Under the pieces are notes generated by a model, which searched no databases, had not been told where the DNA came from, and saw nothing but the letters and a program-made list of their open reading frames with translations. A program made the position numbers and the translations under genes. Below are positions 18,304-26,063 of a stretch of 34,372 nt of DNA, piece by piece (position 1 is the stretch's first letter; each line of letters opens with the position of its first letter). The DNA comes from an uncultured Chromatiaceae bacterium (lineage in GTDB: Bacteria; Pseudomonadota; Gammaproteobacteria; Enterobacterales; Alteromonadaceae): contig CALJUX010000055.1 of assembly GCA_937978655.1 (NCBI GenBank), forward strand, positions 1 to 34,372, given 5' to 3'.

Positions 18304-18454
18304 GCGCTTGTCCAGTAATTACAACCACCATAACACTAGCTCAAAGGTAGCTGAGTGCCAAGAGCAGACAAAAATAGAAACCCTAGGTATTTTATTTGGT
18401 AGTATCTGTCTACATACATGTTAACCTGATAATCTTAAATTGGTGCTTTGATTT

Positions 18455-19162
18455 ATGCTCGACGCATTATGTATTCGTTCTTATAGCACTAAGCCCACCA
18501 ATCACTCACATGACTATTACCAATTGGTTTTGCCACTCCGTGGCGTGATAGTTATTAAAGTCGGAAGTTTTAGCGGCAGAGTCGCAGCGGGTGAATGTGT
18601 AGTAGTAAGGAAGCATGAAGCACATCTTTTTAATGCAAACCCTGAAGCGCTATTTGTCGTCGCAGATATGAGCGGGCTTCCTGAAAATATTAATTTTTTT
18701 GATGGTACTGTTTTCACGATTTCAAAATCACTTTCCTGCTATCTGTCATTTATAGAAGCGCAATTACAGCTTCAGCTAAATGCTGAACTAGAGCGATCTA
18801 TGTACAAAACATTTTATCTCTTGCTAGAAGAACAGGAACTGCTTCCGAAGCTGGATAGTCGTATTGTCAGCGCAATGCGCTACATTCAAGAGAACCTTCA
18901 AGAGACGTTAACGATAAACCTACTAGCAAAAGTAGCGTGCCTTAGCGGCACACAACTTAAATTTTTATTTAAAAAGCAAACTGGTTTGACTGTTAATAGC
19001 TATATCACCAAGTTACGGATGGAAAAAGCTCAGGCAGTGCTTAGACATACGGATTTTACTGTTCAACTGGTCGGTGAAATGGTCGGCTATCCTGAGCTAT
19101 CCGCATTTAGCCGTAAATTCACTCAATACTTTGGATTTCCTCCGACGCATTTTAAGAAATAA
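18455..19162 (+). CDS. AraC-family transcriptional regulator
   Basis: This is a 235-residue regulator. The N-terminal half (about 10-90) resembles a cupin-type ligand-binding fold (HDYYQLVLPLRGVIVIKVG, AGECVVVRKHEAHLF). The C-terminal about 100 residues hold two helix-turn-helix motifs typical of AraC/XylS proteins (LTINLLAKVACLSGTQLKFLFKKQTG, then FTVQLVGEMVGYPELSAFSRKF) and end with FGFPPTHFK. It lies 106 bp upstream of an EamA transporter gene on the same strand and probably activates it. The ligand is unknown. The start ATG 18455 has only a weak ribosome-binding site. Confidence 0.9.
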   Translation: MLDALCIRSYSTKPTNHSHDYYQLVLPLRGVIVIKVGSFSGRVAAGECVVVRKHEAHLFNANPEALFVVADMSGLPENINFFDGTVFTISKSLSCYLSFIEAQLQLQLNAELERSMYKTFYLLLEEQELLPKLDSRIVSAMRYIQENLQETLTINLLAKVACLSGTQLKFLFKKQTGLTVNSYITKLRMEKAQAVLRHTDFTVQLVGEMVGYPELSAFSRKFTQYFGFPPTHFKK

Positions 19163-19268
19163 CTTCCGTCTGAATCGACAACAAATACGTCCTTATAGCC
19201 AAATGTTTAATCTATAACACTTGTACCATCTCACCACTTTGGTTAATTGGTAGTTAAGGATAGCGGCG

Positions 19269-20177
19269 ATGTCAATAAATTCTCGTTTTAACGGCGCTCT
19301 GGCAATTGTCTTTGCGAGCTTGCTTTGGGGAACAACGGGGACGGTAGCTCATTTCGCATCGAACGTAAGCCCTTTAGCAATAGGCGCTTTCGCTATGGGG
19401 TTTGGTGGCATTTTTTTATGTGCTAATGCCGCAAAGAGCTTAGTGCATGACTTATCAAAAATGCGAAAAATGCCGGTTATCCTTGTTGCTGGGAGCATAT
19501 GTGTAGCGGTGTACCCGTTAGCATTTTATACATCTATGCGCTGGTCTGGCGTTACTATAGGTACTTTAGTATCTATCGCTAGTGCACCGCTTTTTTCAGT
19601 GATTCTGGAGCGTCTTTTTTGCCAAAAACCTTTCTCTTGGAAATGGGGAGTTAGCTTCGTGTTAGGTGCTGGAGGTGTTTTGTTGTTGAGTTCAGGAAAA
19701 ACATCAAGGGAAGTCATCGAGATGGATACTCACCTACAGCAAATTGGTGTTTGTCTTGGCTTGGTAGCTGGACTGACTTATGCAGGTTATTCATTGGCAG
19801 TGAAATCCATGATAAATTCGGGAGTCAATTCAAGATCTGCGATGGCTGGGTTATTTGGTCTTGCAGCACTCATCCTATTACCTTCATTATTTGTTACCGG
19901 CGAAAACCTGTTCGTTTCAGCCGGAAATACAATTGTTGCTCTTTATATGGCTATTATCCCCATGTTTTTTGGCTACTTATTATATGGTTATGGGCTTCGG
20001 TCTATCGATGCAAGTAAGGCAACGTTGATCACTTTAATAGAGCCATTAATTGCTGCACTTTTAGCAGTCTGGATTCTTGACGAAACATTTAGACCAATAG
20101 GTTGGCTGGGTATGATGCTTGTGTGTGCATGCCTATTAATCCAGTTAGTCAAAATAGAGAGCAGAGCTTCAAGTTGA
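19269..20177 (+). CDS. EamA/DMT-family membrane transporter
   Basis: This is a 302-residue inner-membrane protein of about ten hydrophobic helices arranged as two EamA repeats. The first begins AIVFASLLWGTTGTVAHF and the second GLVAGLTYAGYSLAVKS. A Pro/Glu motif near the end of the second half (TLIEPLIAALLAVWILDE) is typical of drug/metabolite exporters. AAGGA precedes ATG 19269 by about 8 nt. Substrate cannot be told from sequence. The AraC regulator upstream is the likely control. Together they could form an efflux unit carried as cargo. Downstream, 87 bp separate it from the IS1182-family element. Confidence 0.9.
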   Translation: MSINSRFNGALAIVFASLLWGTTGTVAHFASNVSPLAIGAFAMGFGGIFLCANAAKSLVHDLSKMRKMPVILVAGSICVAVYPLAFYTSMRWSGVTIGTLVSIASAPLFSVILERLFCQKPFSWKWGVSFVLGAGGVLLLSSGKTSREVIEMDTHLQQIGVCLGLVAGLTYAGYSLAVKSMINSGVNSRSAMAGLFGLAALILLPSLFVTGENLFVSAGNTIVALYMAIIPMFFGYLLYGYGLRSIDASKATLITLIEPLIAALLAVWILDETFRPIGWLGMMLVCACLLIQLVKIESRASS

Positions 20178-20264
20178 TCTCTTAAGCGACTAACCGACAA
20201 AATGCTGCATGAAGTAATAGTGCTCATAAGGAATAGGTATTCGGCGTAATGTCCGCTTTTCGCT

Positions 20265-22015
20265 CAGGCTGTGTAAAAACTCGTTTTTGCTGTATCGCGG
20301 CATTTTCCCCGGCATCAGGCATTACAAATGACTCTATATGCTGTGAGTTTTAGACAGGTATTGAAGATAGGTTTATATGGTCTGGTATCTGTTGCGATGC
20401 GGCGCTAAGCAGCGGTAAAAATGGCAAGCGCTGCTAGCCGTAGAGTTCTTCTAGCCTACTGGCCAATCCTGCTGTGCCCCAGATAGATATCATCCTTTTC
20501 AGGTTATAAGCCAGAATGTGCAAACTAATTTCTGTACTGACGTTTTTGAATCGCCGCATCAGGAAATGAGTGGCTCCCATCCACATTTTGATCGTTCCAA
20601 AGGGGTGTTCTACCGTTTGCTTACGTAAAAGCGCAGTTTGCGGTAATGCATCCAGCCTTGCCTGCATCACTTCCATTTTATCTTCATGAACCCAGCGTCT
20701 CATGCGTCTTGCGGCTACTTTGGATGTGGTGCATTTGGAGCGCTGACTGCAATCGCGACAGGCGATACAGTTAAAATACATCTGCAGTTCCAGACCATCT
20801 TCAACAGTAACAAACCTATTTTGTAGCTCGTTACCTGCCGGGCAAATATAAATATCTTTTTCCTGGTCATACTTAAACAACGAGAGGTTAAAAAGACCTT
20901 TGCGATCAGCGCCAGAGGTATCACCTTTTGGCACTAGGGCTGCAGCCCCGCTATCCAGCACTGCTTTAATATCGTTGCGGCTGTAATAGCCCTTGTCGGC
21001 GAGTACGGTTATATCCTTTTTGCCAACAGCTTCCTGAGCCAACTGAGTCACCGAGTGAAGTTGGCCACGGTCAGTGGTGTTCGTGACTTCATGGGCAACA
21101 ATCAGATGATTCTTGGTATCCACCGCAGTTTGCACGTTGTAACAGACTTGCCGATTCATGTTATTGGTTTTCATTAACCGAGAGTCAGGATCTGTTAAAG
21201 ACAGTTGCTTATCTGGTTGCTGCTCAACCGTTTGTTGGATTTCTTGCAGTTCGCCTAAACGTTTCTTTAGCCATGCCAGTTTTGTTGCGGTTAACTCGGG
21301 ATTTGCATCAGGCTGTGCGTTAATGTCAGCTTTATCGAGCTTTTCTAGATAGTTACTTATGCTTTGTTCGACCCTTGCTATATGGTCTTTCGCTTTTTGC
21401 GGCGTGAAGTTATTTTGTTTGCTGTTCACTGCCTTAAATTTACTACCGTCGATGGCTACAGTGACATCCGTAAACATTTGCATCTGCCGACATAGGTCAA
21501 TAAAGGCACGGCAAGCATTCTTAATCCCTTTACTGTTGTTTTTTCTGAAGTCCGCAATGGTTTTAAAATCAGGTGTCAGCCGCTCCAACAACCACATCAG
21601 TTCTACATTACGATTGGCTTCCTTTTCCAGCCGACGTGAAGATTGGATGCGATTCAAATAACCGTAAATATAGAGTTTTAACATCGTGGCAGGGTGATAA
21701 CCGGGACGCCCGGTTTGTTTTGCTTCCACGCCGTCAAAGCCAAGCGCTTTAAGCTGTAGACCATTCACAAAGATATCGATGACTCTGACCGGATTATCAC
21801 CACTGACAAAGTCGTCCAACGCTTCCGGCAACAGAGTGACCTGGTATCTGTCTTGACCTTTGATATGTTCCGTCATGGCTGCGTACACTAAGTTGATTCG
21901 TATGCAGATAAGTTTAGAGCTGCTGACCTATGACAGTTCAGGTATATACAGAATGATTGATCATAAAAACCGACCATTTAGACCAAAAGGTGATCAGCAG
22001 TTTTCACACAGCCTG
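20265..22015 (-). mobile_element. Complete IS1182-family insertion sequence (1751 bp)
   Basis: The element is bounded by 17-bp terminal inverted repeats with one mismatch: CAGGCTGTGTAAAAACT at 20265-20281 and its partner at 21999-22015. It is flanked by a CGCT direct repeat (20261-20264 and 22016-22019), a probable 4-bp target duplication. It contains one transposase gene. If it is removed together with one CGCT, the flanks join into a hairpin with a perfect 9-bp stem (GTCCGCTTT/AAAGCGGAC), so it sits in a hairpin loop. Confidence 0.9.
20434..21876 (-). CDS. IS1182-family transposase
   Basis: This is a transposase of about 480 residues, near full family length and without frameshift. The N-terminus (HIKGQDRYQVTLLPEALDDFV) and the region around GRPGYHPATMLKLYIYGYLN are typical of IS1182 proteins. 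Acidic residues for a DDE catalytic centre are present in VTVAIDGSKF, VLADKGYY and the C-terminal KQTVEHPFGTIKMW. A four-cysteine cluster (FNCIACRDCSQRSKC) lies about 370 residues in. I start at ATG 21876; a GTG four codons upstream is possible. The gene lies wholly inside the terminal repeats at 20265 and 22015, so the element looks potentially active. Confidence 0.93.
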   Translation of the reverse strand: MTEHIKGQDRYQVTLLPEALDDFVSGDNPVRVIDIFVNGLQLKALGFDGVEAKQTGRPGYHPATMLKLYIYGYLNRIQSSRRLEKEANRNVELMWLLERLTPDFKTIADFRKNNSKGIKNACRAFIDLCRQMQMFTDVTVAIDGSKFKAVNSKQNNFTPQKAKDHIARVEQSISNYLEKLDKADINAQPDANPELTATKLAWLKKRLGELQEIQQTVEQQPDKQLSLTDPDSRLMKTNNMNRQVCYNVQTAVDTKNHLIVAHEVTNTTDRGQLHSVTQLAQEAVGKKDITVLADKGYYSRNDIKAVLDSGAAALVPKGDTSGADRKGLFNLSLFKYDQEKDIYICPAGNELQNRFVTVEDGLELQMYFNCIACRDCSQRSKCTTSKVAARRMRRWVHEDKMEVMQARLDALPQTALLRKQTVEHPFGTIKMWMGATHFLMRRFKNVSTEISLHILAYNLKRMISIWGTAGLASRLEELYG

Positions 22016-22031
22016 CGCTCAAAGCGGACGA

Positions 22032-22304
22032 TTAATTAATGGGATGATTGCTGAAACTGTCATTTGCCCGTGCTCCTATCAGTTTTGCATCAGGGATTGC
22101 CGTTAAAACATCGCGCACAGCAGATTGAACTGCTTCATCTGCAGTGCCTGCTTTTCGGTTGAATGTTAAAGCTATGCGTCCCCGCTCTCCAAGGCCGACC
22201 AGAGCATCATCACATCCGGCTTGATACAATGCATCGATGTATTCTCCTGGTGGTAGCTCAGAATCACGCAAAGAAAACTTTAACGTAAACTCAAATTCTT
22301 TCAT
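22032..22304 (-). CDS. Small conserved protein resembling the N-terminal part of a DNA-binding family
   Basis: This 90-residue protein has a pattern I associate with the N-terminal half of longer HTH-containing proteins: an EFTLKFSL strand, AGCDDALVGLG, GRIALTFNRKA, then AVQSAVRDVLTAIPDAKLI. In those relatives a recognition-helix region follows, but here the protein ends soon after (ARANDSFSNHPIN), so it may be a natural short form or a truncated one. The stop lies 17 bp from the IS1182 element and directly beside the hairpin that the IS split. No promoter is evident. The function is unknown, and the family resemblance is from memory. Confidence 0.6.
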   Translation of the reverse strand: MKEFEFTLKFSLRDSELPPGEYIDALYQAGCDDALVGLGERGRIALTFNRKAGTADEAVQSAVRDVLTAIPDAKLIGARANDSFSNHPIN

Positions 22305-22417
22305 CCGTTAAACCTTTGGTTTCTTAGTACAGTTATCAACGAGTCTACACTTTTTAAAAACAATATTGAGGCAATATCTAACGCAACGGTGCTGAGTGAT
22401 ATTCTCGCAACGCACGG

Positions 22418-22482
22418 CATAACCACTCATTCAACCGGCCCAGCGCAAAATGCTGAGCAGCCCGGTTAATTATAACGTTATG
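22418..22482 (-). terminator. Long hairpin after umuC, possibly attC-like
   Basis: Two 21-nt arms (22418-22438 and 22462-22482) pair at their outer 6 bp (CATAAC/GTTATG) and inner 6 bp (AACCGG/CCGGTT), with 9 nt between that do not pair, around a 23-nt loop. It starts 15 bp beyond the umuC stop. It could be a terminator without a strong T run. The spaced two-box pattern also resembles an integron attC site, but the outer box fits the attC consensus imperfectly. Confidence 0.4.
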
Positions 22483-22496
22483 TCAGCTGTTAGCTC

Positions 22497-23801
22497 TTAG
22501 TTGACCTTCGGGATTTCCGCCCACTTCGTGGTATACGCCGGTGATAACATCTGGCGTTTCATTGCCCAATCTTGCTGCAGGCCTTTTGCAGCGAAAAATA
22601 CTTTTGCTTTGCCGCTGTGGTTGATTTCATCAAGCACTGCCATAAGTGCTGAGTTGGAACGATACACTAGCGCGGCCTTAATAGCGTCACCACCTGAGGT
22701 GTCAGTGAACAGCTGCAGCTGTTCGATGCCTTCATCATAAAAGTCTGCCAGCATCACGCCTGCTTTGGCATAGCGGTAACCTTCTTTCCATATTTTCTTT
22801 AAAAGCTCGTCAGCCAGGTGCAGAAAATCCCGGGTATCGTCTGTGGGGTTCACCAATACGCCGGTTGCGGAATTGCTGTAGAACGGGTCCTGGTTATGAT
22901 TACTAAAAGGGCTGGTGCGGATAAATACCGTCAACTGCTTAGCTTTGGACTTTTGGCTGCGTAACTTTTCCGAGCCGCGGTGCACATACTCAGATACAGC
23001 CTGCTGCATCTGGCTGAATTCAGTGATGCGCTCGCTAAAAGCGCGGGAGCTGACAATTTCCTTTTTGCTGGCCGCTACATCTTCAAGCGCCAGGCAGGAC
23101 TCACCATTAAGCTCAGCTACGGTACGTTCAATGACTACTGAGAATTGCCGGCGTAACATTTTTGGGGATGCATCAGCCAACTGAAGAGCTGTGTGAATAC
23201 CAAGCTCGTTCAGTCTTTTTGTCATTTTACCGCCGATACCCCAGACTTCACTGACAGGTAACAGTGCCATCAGTTTTCGCTGCCGTTCCTTGCTGGTTAA
23301 GTCAACTACGCCTGCTGTTTTATGCCACTTCTTAGCTGCATGGTTAGCAAGCTTTGCCAGGGTTTTACTTGGTGCCATACCAACACAAACGGTCATCCCT
23401 ATCCAATCTTGCACAGTTTTTCGGATGTTCAAACCAAGTTCATTAAGCGAAACAGCATGGTCAACACCGGTTAAATCAAGAAAAGCTTCGTCAATAGAAT
23501 AGACTTCAACGGCAGGCGCCAACTGTTCCAAAGTGGACATTACCCGGGACGAGATATCGGCATATAGGGCATAGTTGGATGAAAACACGACAATGCCATG
23601 ATTATTAACCAGTTCCCGCACCTGAAAATACGGAACCCCCATCTTAATCCCAATGGATTTTGCTTCACGCGAGCGGGCTATCACGCAGCCGTCATTGTTG
23701 GAAAGAACCACGACAGGCGTATTGGCCAAATCAGGCCGGAACAACTTCTCGCAGGAGGCATAGAAGTTATTGCAATCGACCAGTGCAAATACTTTGTTCA
23801 T
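22497..23801 (-). CDS. umuC: UmuC, catalytic subunit of DNA polymerase V
   Basis: This is a 434-residue Y-family, error-prone translesion polymerase. The N-terminal metal-binding DCNNFYASCEKLF, SNNDGCVIARS, YSIDEAFLD (two catalytic acids) and HAAKKWHKTAGVV (fingers/palm) are all present. The little-finger domain follows, with the family ending WAMKRQMLSPAYTTKWAEIP. Length and motifs are complete. It lies 2 bp after umuD and shares its SOS promoter. With processed UmuD it bypasses DNA lesions at the cost of mutations. Mobile elements often carry umuDC. A diverged 3' remnant of another umuC lies in opposite orientation at 25852-25980. Confidence 0.96.
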   Translation of the reverse strand: MNKVFALVDCNNFYASCEKLFRPDLANTPVVVLSNNDGCVIARSREAKSIGIKMGVPYFQVRELVNNHGIVVFSSNYALYADISSRVMSTLEQLAPAVEVYSIDEAFLDLTGVDHAVSLNELGLNIRKTVQDWIGMTVCVGMAPSKTLAKLANHAAKKWHKTAGVVDLTSKERQRKLMALLPVSEVWGIGGKMTKRLNELGIHTALQLADASPKMLRRQFSVVIERTVAELNGESCLALEDVAASKKEIVSSRAFSERITEFSQMQQAVSEYVHRGSEKLRSQKSKAKQLTVFIRTSPFSNHNQDPFYSNSATGVLVNPTDDTRDFLHLADELLKKIWKEGYRYAKAGVMLADFYDEGIEQLQLFTDTSGGDAIKAALVYRSNSALMAVLDEINHSGKAKVFFAAKGLQQDWAMKRQMLSPAYTTKWAEIPKVN

Positions 23802-23803
23802 GA

Positions 23804-24247
23804 TTATGGCGCTTTATGTGAGCGACTCATTTGCCGGATAACGTTGGTCACAACACCAAAAATTTGCAGTTCATTGTCGTTGGCCAGGCATATCGGCTGA
23901 TAGGCCCCGTTACGGGGGATCAGCATCAATCGGGGCTTCAAACAGAGCTCTTTTACTGTGAATTCGCCATCGACCTGTGCAACCACAATATCGCCATGCA
24001 CCGGCGTTACAGAACGATCAACCACCAGAATATCGTTGTGGAAAATTCCTGCCTCAATCATCGACTCGCCCTCGACACGGACAAAGAAGGTTGCTGCCGG
24101 GCGTTTGATACAAAGCTCATTTAAATCCAGTGTTTGCTCAACATAATCCTGTGCCGGCGATGGAAATCCAGCTGAGACTTTGCTGACAAATAATGGCAAC
24201 TGTAAAGTAGTGAAAATGGCCGATTGGCCAAGAAACGATATAGACAT
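23804..24247 (-). CDS. umuD: UmuD, self-cleaving subunit of DNA polymerase V
   Basis: This is a 147-residue LexA-like serine protease fold (S24 family). The self-cleavage site is Ala26-Gly27 (KVSAGFPSP), the catalytic Ser62 lies in EGESM, and Lys99 lies in EFTVKEL. These sit two residues later than in E. coli UmuD, a close match. I start at ATG 24247; the in-frame TTG/GTG codons upstream run toward the LexA box. RecA-stimulated cleavage would yield the active form that joins UmuC. The LexA operator ends 12 bp before this start, indicating strong SOS control. Confidence 0.95.
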   Translation of the reverse strand: MSISFLGQSAIFTTLQLPLFVSKVSAGFPSPAQDYVEQTLDLNELCIKRPAATFFVRVEGESMIEAGIFHNDILVVDRSVTPVHGDIVVAQVDGEFTVKELCLKPRLMLIPRNGAYQPICLANDNELQIFGVVTNVIRQMSRSHKAP

Positions 24248-24259
24248 AACCACCAATAA

Positions 24260-24275
24260 CTGTATAAATATACAG
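24260..24275 (-). promoter_or_regulatory. LexA (SOS) box controlling umuDC
   Basis: CTGTATAAATATACAG fits the gammaproteobacterial LexA consensus CTGT-N8-ACAG exactly, within a longer AACTGT...ACAGTT palindrome. It lies 13-28 nt upstream of the umuD start codon, where LexA would block the promoter until DNA damage. Confidence 0.93.
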
Positions 24276-24277
24276 TT

Positions 24278-24626
24278 ATGATCGCATGGTTTTCGGGTTT
24301 GTCAATTAAAGAGGTCTGGTACATCACCGGTGTGATCAGGCTAAAAATGTAAATTACTGAACTTCTGCTTTAAATAGAGCGTTAGGTGCAGAACATATTC
24401 CTAACTGACCAATGGCGTCACCAGTAACTTACCACTCGTTGCAAACTTTGCGCGCCATCACTTTCACATGACAGTAGCAGCAAATACCTGGGATCAGCCA
24501 TTTGCTGCTATGAGCGAATTTCAGCTACAAACTCCACCATAAACTGCACAAATAGCTGACCAAATTAGATAGACAGTAGCGCAAACCGAATCCTTTGCGA
24601 TTGCCCCTTACTATCTTATTATGTTT
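24278..24626. other. Intergenic region with one dispersed-repeat unit
   Basis: No gene is seen in these 349 bp. A 14-bp inverted repeat ATCAC-CGGT-GTGAT lies at about 24323-24336. One unit of the dispersed repeat, CTTACCACTCGTTGCAAA, lies at 24428-24445 on the plus strand, facing the array at 25687-25762. GTTAGGT at about 24381 matches an attC end, but no partner box was found. Confidence 0.4.
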
Positions 24627-24920
24627 TTATTTAACATTTTTCCAAGTTCTAGCTCCCGTAACGCCATCAAGAGATGTATATACAGAATTTATGGTGTTGT
24701 AAGATTCATTTTTTGTACTTGACCCTTTCTTCTTTTTACTTTTGCTAATAACTCTTTGCTTTTGAATTCTCTGATTATAAATAATCTCGGCTTCTTCAAT
24801 AGTTACACCTTGTTTATTAGCGATTTGAGAAATTTTATATTTTTTAACTTTTTCATCATTTCCGAACTTTCTGGCTGTCCGTTCCGCTTTTGATAGCTCG
24901 ACTTTTTGTTTGTTATCCAT
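24627..24920 (-). CDS. Small, very basic hypothetical protein
   Basis: This 97-residue protein is rich in lysine and asparagine, including a KSKKKKG run, and I do not recognise it. The central part (YKISQIANKQGVTIEEAEIIYNQRI) could be a short HTH-like or helical DNA-binding segment. The base composition is more A/T-rich than its neighbours, in keeping with foreign origin. ATG 24920 has only a loose purine-rich AAGAG upstream. It is the sole open frame between umuD and the HipB-like gene. It could be a nucleic-acid-binding accessory protein or a chance frame. Confidence 0.4.
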   Translation of the reverse strand: MDNKQKVELSKAERTARKFGNDEKVKKYKISQIANKQGVTIEEAEIIYNQRIQKQRVISKSKKKKGSSTKNESYNTINSVYTSLDGVTGARTWKNVK

Positions 24921-25090
24921 CTTTTGACACTCTTGAAAGGTTAACTAAGACAAAACGTTCGCAACAAGGTGCAAAATTTTAACACCGCGGGAATTTTGAA
25001 TCTATGGTGAGGTTGGGAATGTCCACTCTTGGCACAAACCGGCAATTCACAAATCGACTACAAATCCCTTATTTATTCCTACCAATCACC

Positions 25091-25122
25091 AAGCTAATTT
25101 ATCCGAACGAATAAATTAGCTT
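25091..25122. promoter_or_regulatory. Operator palindrome upstream of HipB-like gene, copy 1
   Basis: AAGCTAATTTAT and ATAAATTAGCTT form a perfect 12-bp inverted repeat around CCGAACGA. A third half-site, ATAAATTAG, lies at 25161-25169, 13 bp before the start codon. HipB-type antitoxins repress their own operon at such repeats, so autoregulation is likely. Confidence 0.7.
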
Positions 25123-25181
25123 GCATAGTTCAAAATCTGGCACCTAAAATATTAGAACACATAAATTAGTGAATTAATCTT

Positions 25182-25538
25182 ATGAAAGTAACAGTTAAAA
25201 ACGTGGCTGATATTGGACGCGCAATCAAAATAGCGCGGATTAGTCATGGTCTGGACCAGCTGACCGCCGCAGAGTTGTCTTTTGTTGGTCAAACCTTTTT
25301 AAGTCACATTGAGAATGGCAAGGAAACCGCACATATAGGGAAGACTTTAAAAGTCATGGAATCACTGGGTATCAGAGTCGAGTTAACATTACCACCAAGC
25401 GTCGAAGATCTCGTTAATAGTGAGCGAACGGCTGCTGAGCTTGGCAAACTCCATTCACATTTTTACATGGCGCCAGAGCTGGAAAATGTAATCAACGAAA
25501 ACCCTAAACTTCGAGCTAAGAGAATAAGGCGTTCATAG
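25182..25538 (+). CDS. Orphan HipB-like HTH antitoxin, copy 1
   Basis: This is a 118-residue Cro/CI-type DNA-binding protein resembling HipB, the antitoxin of HipBA. The HTH occupies about residues 10-60 (IGRAIKIARISHGLDQLTAAEL, then FLSHIENGKE). The strand VMESLGIRVELTL forms the usual dimerisation part, and the tail is basic. HipB normally precedes hipA, which encodes a Ser/Thr kinase toxin. No hipA or fragment of it follows here, only a remnant of a second hipB 3' end and a repeat array. The upstream palindrome suggests self-repression. It differs from the second copy at 32194 by a single residue (Lys6 versus Arg6). Confidence 0.85.
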   Translation: MKVTVKNVADIGRAIKIARISHGLDQLTAAELSFVGQTFLSHIENGKETAHIGKTLKVMESLGIRVELTLPPSVEDLVNSERTAAELGKLHSHFYMAPELENVINENPKLRAKRIRRS

Positions 25539-25546
25539 TATACGTA

Positions 25547-25594
25547 GTTAACAAAAACCTTAGACTGCAAGCTAAACGAATACGCCGCTCATAG
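25547..25594 (+). pseudogene. 3' remnant of a second hipB-like gene, copy 1
   Basis: The frame reads VNKNLRLQAKRIRRS then stop, matching the last residues of the intact gene just upstream (INENPKLRAKRIRRS, stop). The DNA is clearly diverged, so this is the tail of another hipB allele left behind by an insertion or replacement, not a fresh tandem copy. The same remnant follows the second copy at 32559-32606. Confidence 0.8.
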
Positions 25595-25686
25595 ATTTTT
25601 ACAGTAGTAGTTCTATTGTGATGCTATCTGATAAAGGGACCGATTGATTATTGTCATGCCATTAGCATCAAGAGCATTTCATTTTT

Positions 25687-25762
25687 AGTGGTAAGTTGAC
25701 TGCAACGAGTGGTAAGACGCTTTGAAATTAGTGGTAAAGAGCGACTGCAAAGAGGTGGTAAG
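25687..25762 (+). repeat. Iteron-like array: four AGTGGTAAG units, copy 1
   Basis: GTGGTAAG/A cores begin at 25687, 25708, 25730 and 25754, spaced 21, 22 and 24 bp. Each is preceded by a variable ATTTT/TGCAA/TGAAA stretch. The spacing is about two helical turns, as for arrayed binding sites of a recombinase, transposase or replication protein. It is repeated at 32699-32774, where the last unit is degraded. Confidence 0.65.
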
Positions 25763-25851
25763 TTAAATGCCATTAACCACCAATGGCGGAAAACCACCAT
25801 TGATGGCCGCTTAGTCTCTACTTTTAACTGCGGTTAAAAATGGGGGGATTA

Positions 25852-25980
25852 CCCAACCACAGTAGCAAAACCAAAGTTTTTTTTGCGGCAAAAGGCCTGC
25901 AGCAAGACTGGGCGATGAAACGCCAGCTGTTATCACCGGCGTATACAACGAAGTGGGCAGAGATTCCGAAGGTTAGCTAA
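25852..25980 (+). pseudogene. umuC: 3' remnant of a second umuC gene
   Basis: The frame KVFFAAKGLQQDWAMKRQLLSPAYTTKWAEIPK, read in two parts here, matches the end of the intact umuC at 22497 but on the opposite strand. DNA identity is clearly below 100 percent over about 110 bp (many third-position differences), so it comes from a separate umuC allele. No start or upstream domain is present. The break point lies near 25850, just after a small TTTTAAC/GTTAAAA hairpin at 25822-25839. It probably marks an old insertion or deletion boundary. Confidence 0.85.
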
Positions 25981-26015
25981 AAGCGAAAAGCGGTTATCCA
26001 GAACTGGAATTCACG

Positions 26016-26063
26016 AAAAAAACGAATGTCCGATTTGACTTCATTACGGACATTCGTTTTTTT
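26016..26063. terminator. Strong hairpin terminator after the umuC remnant
   Basis: A perfect 17-bp stem, including CGAATGTCCG/CGGACATTCG and flanking A/T runs, encloses a 14-nt loop at 26033-26046. It resembles the hairpin after gmtX (3586-3629) in stem sequence. It would end transcription of the former umuC gene and could work in both directions. Confidence 0.8.

Larger units (their letters stand above)
25019..25779 (+). repeat. Direct repeat, copy 1 (761 bp) carrying a HipB-like gene
   Basis: This segment recurs at 32032-32791 in the same orientation. The gene and about 200 bp after it are almost identical, with one amino-acid change. The first about 150 bp show scattered substitutions and small indels. 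Both copies stop matching right after ATGCCATTAACC. Recombination between the copies would remove about 7.0 kb containing the whole redox cassette. Confidence 0.92.

Noticed and set aside
17875..18454. Hidden HigB toxin next to the HigA-like gene
   Set aside because: Only 18 bp lie upstream and the downstream frames show no RelE/HigB-like residues.
24375..24400. GCGTTAGGT as an integron attC end
   Set aside because: It fits GTTRRRY, but no matching partner box or hairpin lies within about 100 bp upstream, and no integrase gene is present.
25687..25762. CRISPR array
   Set aside because: Period is only 21-24 bp, the repeated core is about 9 bp, there are no unique spacers of usual length, and no cas genes are nearby.
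25595..25850. hipA fragment after the HipB-like gene
   Set aside because: Frames are short and interrupted; the stretch is filled by the AGTGGTAAG array and small hairpins.
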